Positions 5,332 through 6,216 of a stretch of 6,216 bases of DNA are shown here, piece after piece; within the stretch, counting starts at the first letter, position 1, and each line of letters opens with the position of its first letter. A program made the translations under genes and the position numbers. The DNA is from Candidatus Parcubacteria bacterium (GTDB lineage: Bacteria > Patescibacteriota > Minisyncoccia > 2-02-FULL-40-12 > GWA2-44-9): the NCBI GenBank assembly GCA_019662005.1, contig JAIFWG010000036.1:1-6216 (forward strand), in the 5' to 3' direction. The notes below the pieces were generated by a model. The model was not told the origin of the DNA. It saw only the letters and a program-made list of their open reading frames with translations, and did not search any database.

Positions 5332-6216
5332 CTACTCAAAGTGAGTCATCTTCTCAAAGCGTTCTAGTTGCTGCTTGAGTAAAGGGTATTGAATGAGATT
5401 AGGATCTTCTTTAAGTAGCGTTCGAGCTTCAGCTCGGGCTTTTTTAATTAACTCAACATTGGCTAGAGAAGCCATTGCTAAGTCGGGGAGTCCGGATTGC
5501 TTAGAACCAATAAATTCGCCCGGTCCGCGGATTGCCATATCTTTTTCGGCCAAAACAAAGCCATCATCAGTATCAACCAGCGCCTTCAGGCGCTGGTTGA
5601 TATTTTTTTCAGCAGAACTCGAAAACAATAGACAGTATGACTGATGTTCACCGCGACCGATGCGTCCTCGAAATTGGTGAAGCTGGGCTAAGCCGAATCG
5701 TTCAGAATTTTCGATCATCATAATTGTGGCGTTGGGAATATCAACTCCGACTTCAATCACTGATGTGGATACTAAAATATGAGCTAAGCCTGATTTGAAT
5801 CGGGTCATGATTTCTTGTTTTTCTTTTGGTTTCATTTTGCCGTGCAGCATTGCTACCTTAAGATCAGGAAATACTTCTTCTGAAAGTTTTTTATACTCTT
5901 CTTGAACAGCTTTAACATCGGCCCAGAGTACGTTCATTTTGGATTGCCGGTTGCCCTTGGTCTTAATTTCTTCCTTAGGGTCAGATAATTCAATTCTAGG
6001 ACAGACCACAAAAACTTGCCGCCCTTCTTTTACTTGGCTGCGAATAAATTGATAAGCCTCGCGTCGTTGAGTTGGGGTTACGATTTTGGTAATAATCTTT
6101 TGTCGATTTTTTGGTTTTTCTTTAATAATAGAAATATCTAAGTCGCCATAAATAGTAAGAGCGAGCGTTCGGGGGATTGGAGTGGCAGTCATTGAAAGTA
6201 AATGAGGCACAAGGGT
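5332..6216 (-). CDS. recG: ATP-dependent DNA helicase RecG, C-terminal part
   Basis: RecG is a superfamily 2 double-strand DNA translocase that remodels stalled replication forks and Holliday junctions. The frame is open to the window edge and the 5' part of the gene is missing: 294 codons are visible, roughly the last two-fifths of a ~690-aa protein. They begin just before helicase motif III (SMTATPIPRTLA, visible residues 8-19). Next come a motif IV-type segment (FVVCPRIE, 69-76), HGKMK (125-129), motif V (VSTSVIEVGVDIPNA, 149-163) and motif VI (QLHQFRGRIGRG, 178-189). The RecG-specific C-terminal segment follows: DDGFVLAEKDMAIRGPGEF (216-234) and KQSGLP. All visible motifs are intact. The usual PxGR after motif III reads KPKNR. 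It converges on the Cys-rich gene with 20 bp between stop codons. The coding strand contains a perfect inverted repeat (5571-5602). No terminator of its own is visible. Confidence 0.96.
   Translation of the reverse strand, partial: TLVPHLLSMTATPIPRTLALTIYGDLDISIIKEKPKNRQKIITKIVTPTQRREAYQFIRSQVKEGRQVFVVCPRIELSDPKEEIKTKGNRQSKMNVLWADVKAVQEEYKKLSEEVFPDLKVAMLHGKMKPKEKQEIMTRFKSGLAHILVSTSVIEVGVDIPNATIMMIENSERFGLAQLHQFRGRIGRGEHQSYCLLFSSSAEKNINQRLKALVDTDDGFVLAEKDMAIRGPGEFIGSKQSGLPDLAMASLANVELIKKARAEARTLLKEDPNLIQYPLLKQQLERFEKMTHFE
5423..5445 (+). other. Weak terminator-like hairpin antisense to recG
   Basis: On the plus strand CGAGC (5423-5427), loop TTCA and GCTCG (5432-5436) form a 5-bp stem, extendable through AGC (5417-5419) with GCT (5438-5440), followed by Ts to 5445. 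On the recG strand it encodes the repetitive peptide ARAEAR, which may explain the symmetry by itself. Confidence 0.4.
5571..5602. repeat. Perfect 14-bp inverted repeat inside recG
   Basis: TATCAACCAGCGCC (5571-5584), loop TTCA (5585-5588), and the exact reverse complement at 5589-5602. A5569/T5604 and G5570/T5603 (a G-U pair in RNA) can extend the stem to 16 pairs. It lies in the recG codons for NINQRLKALVDT, just after motif VI, with no extra residues relative to what I remember of the family. Confidence 0.95.
5571..5609 (+). terminator. Candidate intrinsic terminator antisense to recG
   Basis: Read on the plus strand, the 14-bp hairpin is followed directly by seven Ts (5603-5609). By structure this is the strongest terminator in the window, yet it lies inside a minus-strand gene, about 260 bp past the stop of the last plus-strand gene. 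It could stop read-through from 5330 or an antisense transcript. No function can be shown from sequence alone. Confidence 0.55.

Noticed and set aside
5602..5608. Slippery AAAAAAT heptamer before a hairpin on the recG strand, as programmed frameshifting
   Set aside because: The heptamer is in the right phase, but the hairpin starts at its last base with no 5-8 nt spacer, and the zero frame continues through conserved RecG motifs.
5393..5644. Plus-strand open frame of 83 codons opposite recG
   Set aside because: It is a shadow of the conserved recG frame, with no ribosome site or recognisable protein.
5773..5795. CCTGAT / ATCGGG hairpin in recG as another antisense terminator
   Set aside because: The stem includes a G-T pair and no T-run follows directly.

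Overview
The window looks like chromosomal housekeeping DNA from a bacterium of the Candidate Phyla Radiation (Patescibacteria, Parcubacteria-like). This rests on family resemblance read by eye, not on a search. The glycosyltransferase at 3256-4839 carries residue strings I associate with a CPR membrane GT2 family (QPIPIF-NNNIW, VSEDSR, DAQTRLM-GKY-GFW). The tight packing, the short DUF3048 protein and the mutM, holA and recG sequences fit the same picture. TGA, TAA and TAG all act as stops, so the standard bacterial code applies and the UGA-recoded CPR lineages are unlikely. I see no phage, transposon, CRISPR or RNA gene.

Layout. Positions 1-57 are probably the tail of an upstream plus-strand gene. 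Next come four tightly packed plus-strand genes: mutM (68-946, DNA repair glycosylase), a membrane-anchored DUF3048 protein (951-1931), holA (1928-2872, DNA polymerase III delta, ATGA overlap) and a small Cys-rich zinc-ribbon protein (2905-3192). They end at an intrinsic terminator (3194-3215). A strong promoter starts immediately after it and drives the glycosyltransferase, with almost no 5' leader. A second promoter, whose -35 box lies in the last codons of that gene, drives another small Cys-rich protein (4871-5311), again with almost no leader. A terminator that begins at its stop codon closes that unit. The minus strand then holds the C-terminal part of recG (5332-6216), convergent with the preceding gene and cut by the window edge.

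How the genes relate. mutM, holA and recG all serve DNA replication and repair. The DUF3048 protein and the glycosyltransferase act at the envelope. The two Cys-rich proteins have no function I can name; they flank the glycosyltransferase and share a CxxCSH-type knuckle.

Most notable observations. recG contains a perfect 14-bp inverted repeat with a 4-nt loop followed by seven Ts on the plus strand, which forms a textbook antisense terminator inside a conserved coding segment. A weaker hairpin of the same type lies 150 bp before it. Two adjacent promoters are placed to give near-leaderless mRNAs. The MutM zinc finger has lost one Cys and has a Cys-to-His change. Nothing here amounts to a clear new multi-gene system; the Cys-rich pair and the recG palindrome are the best leads.
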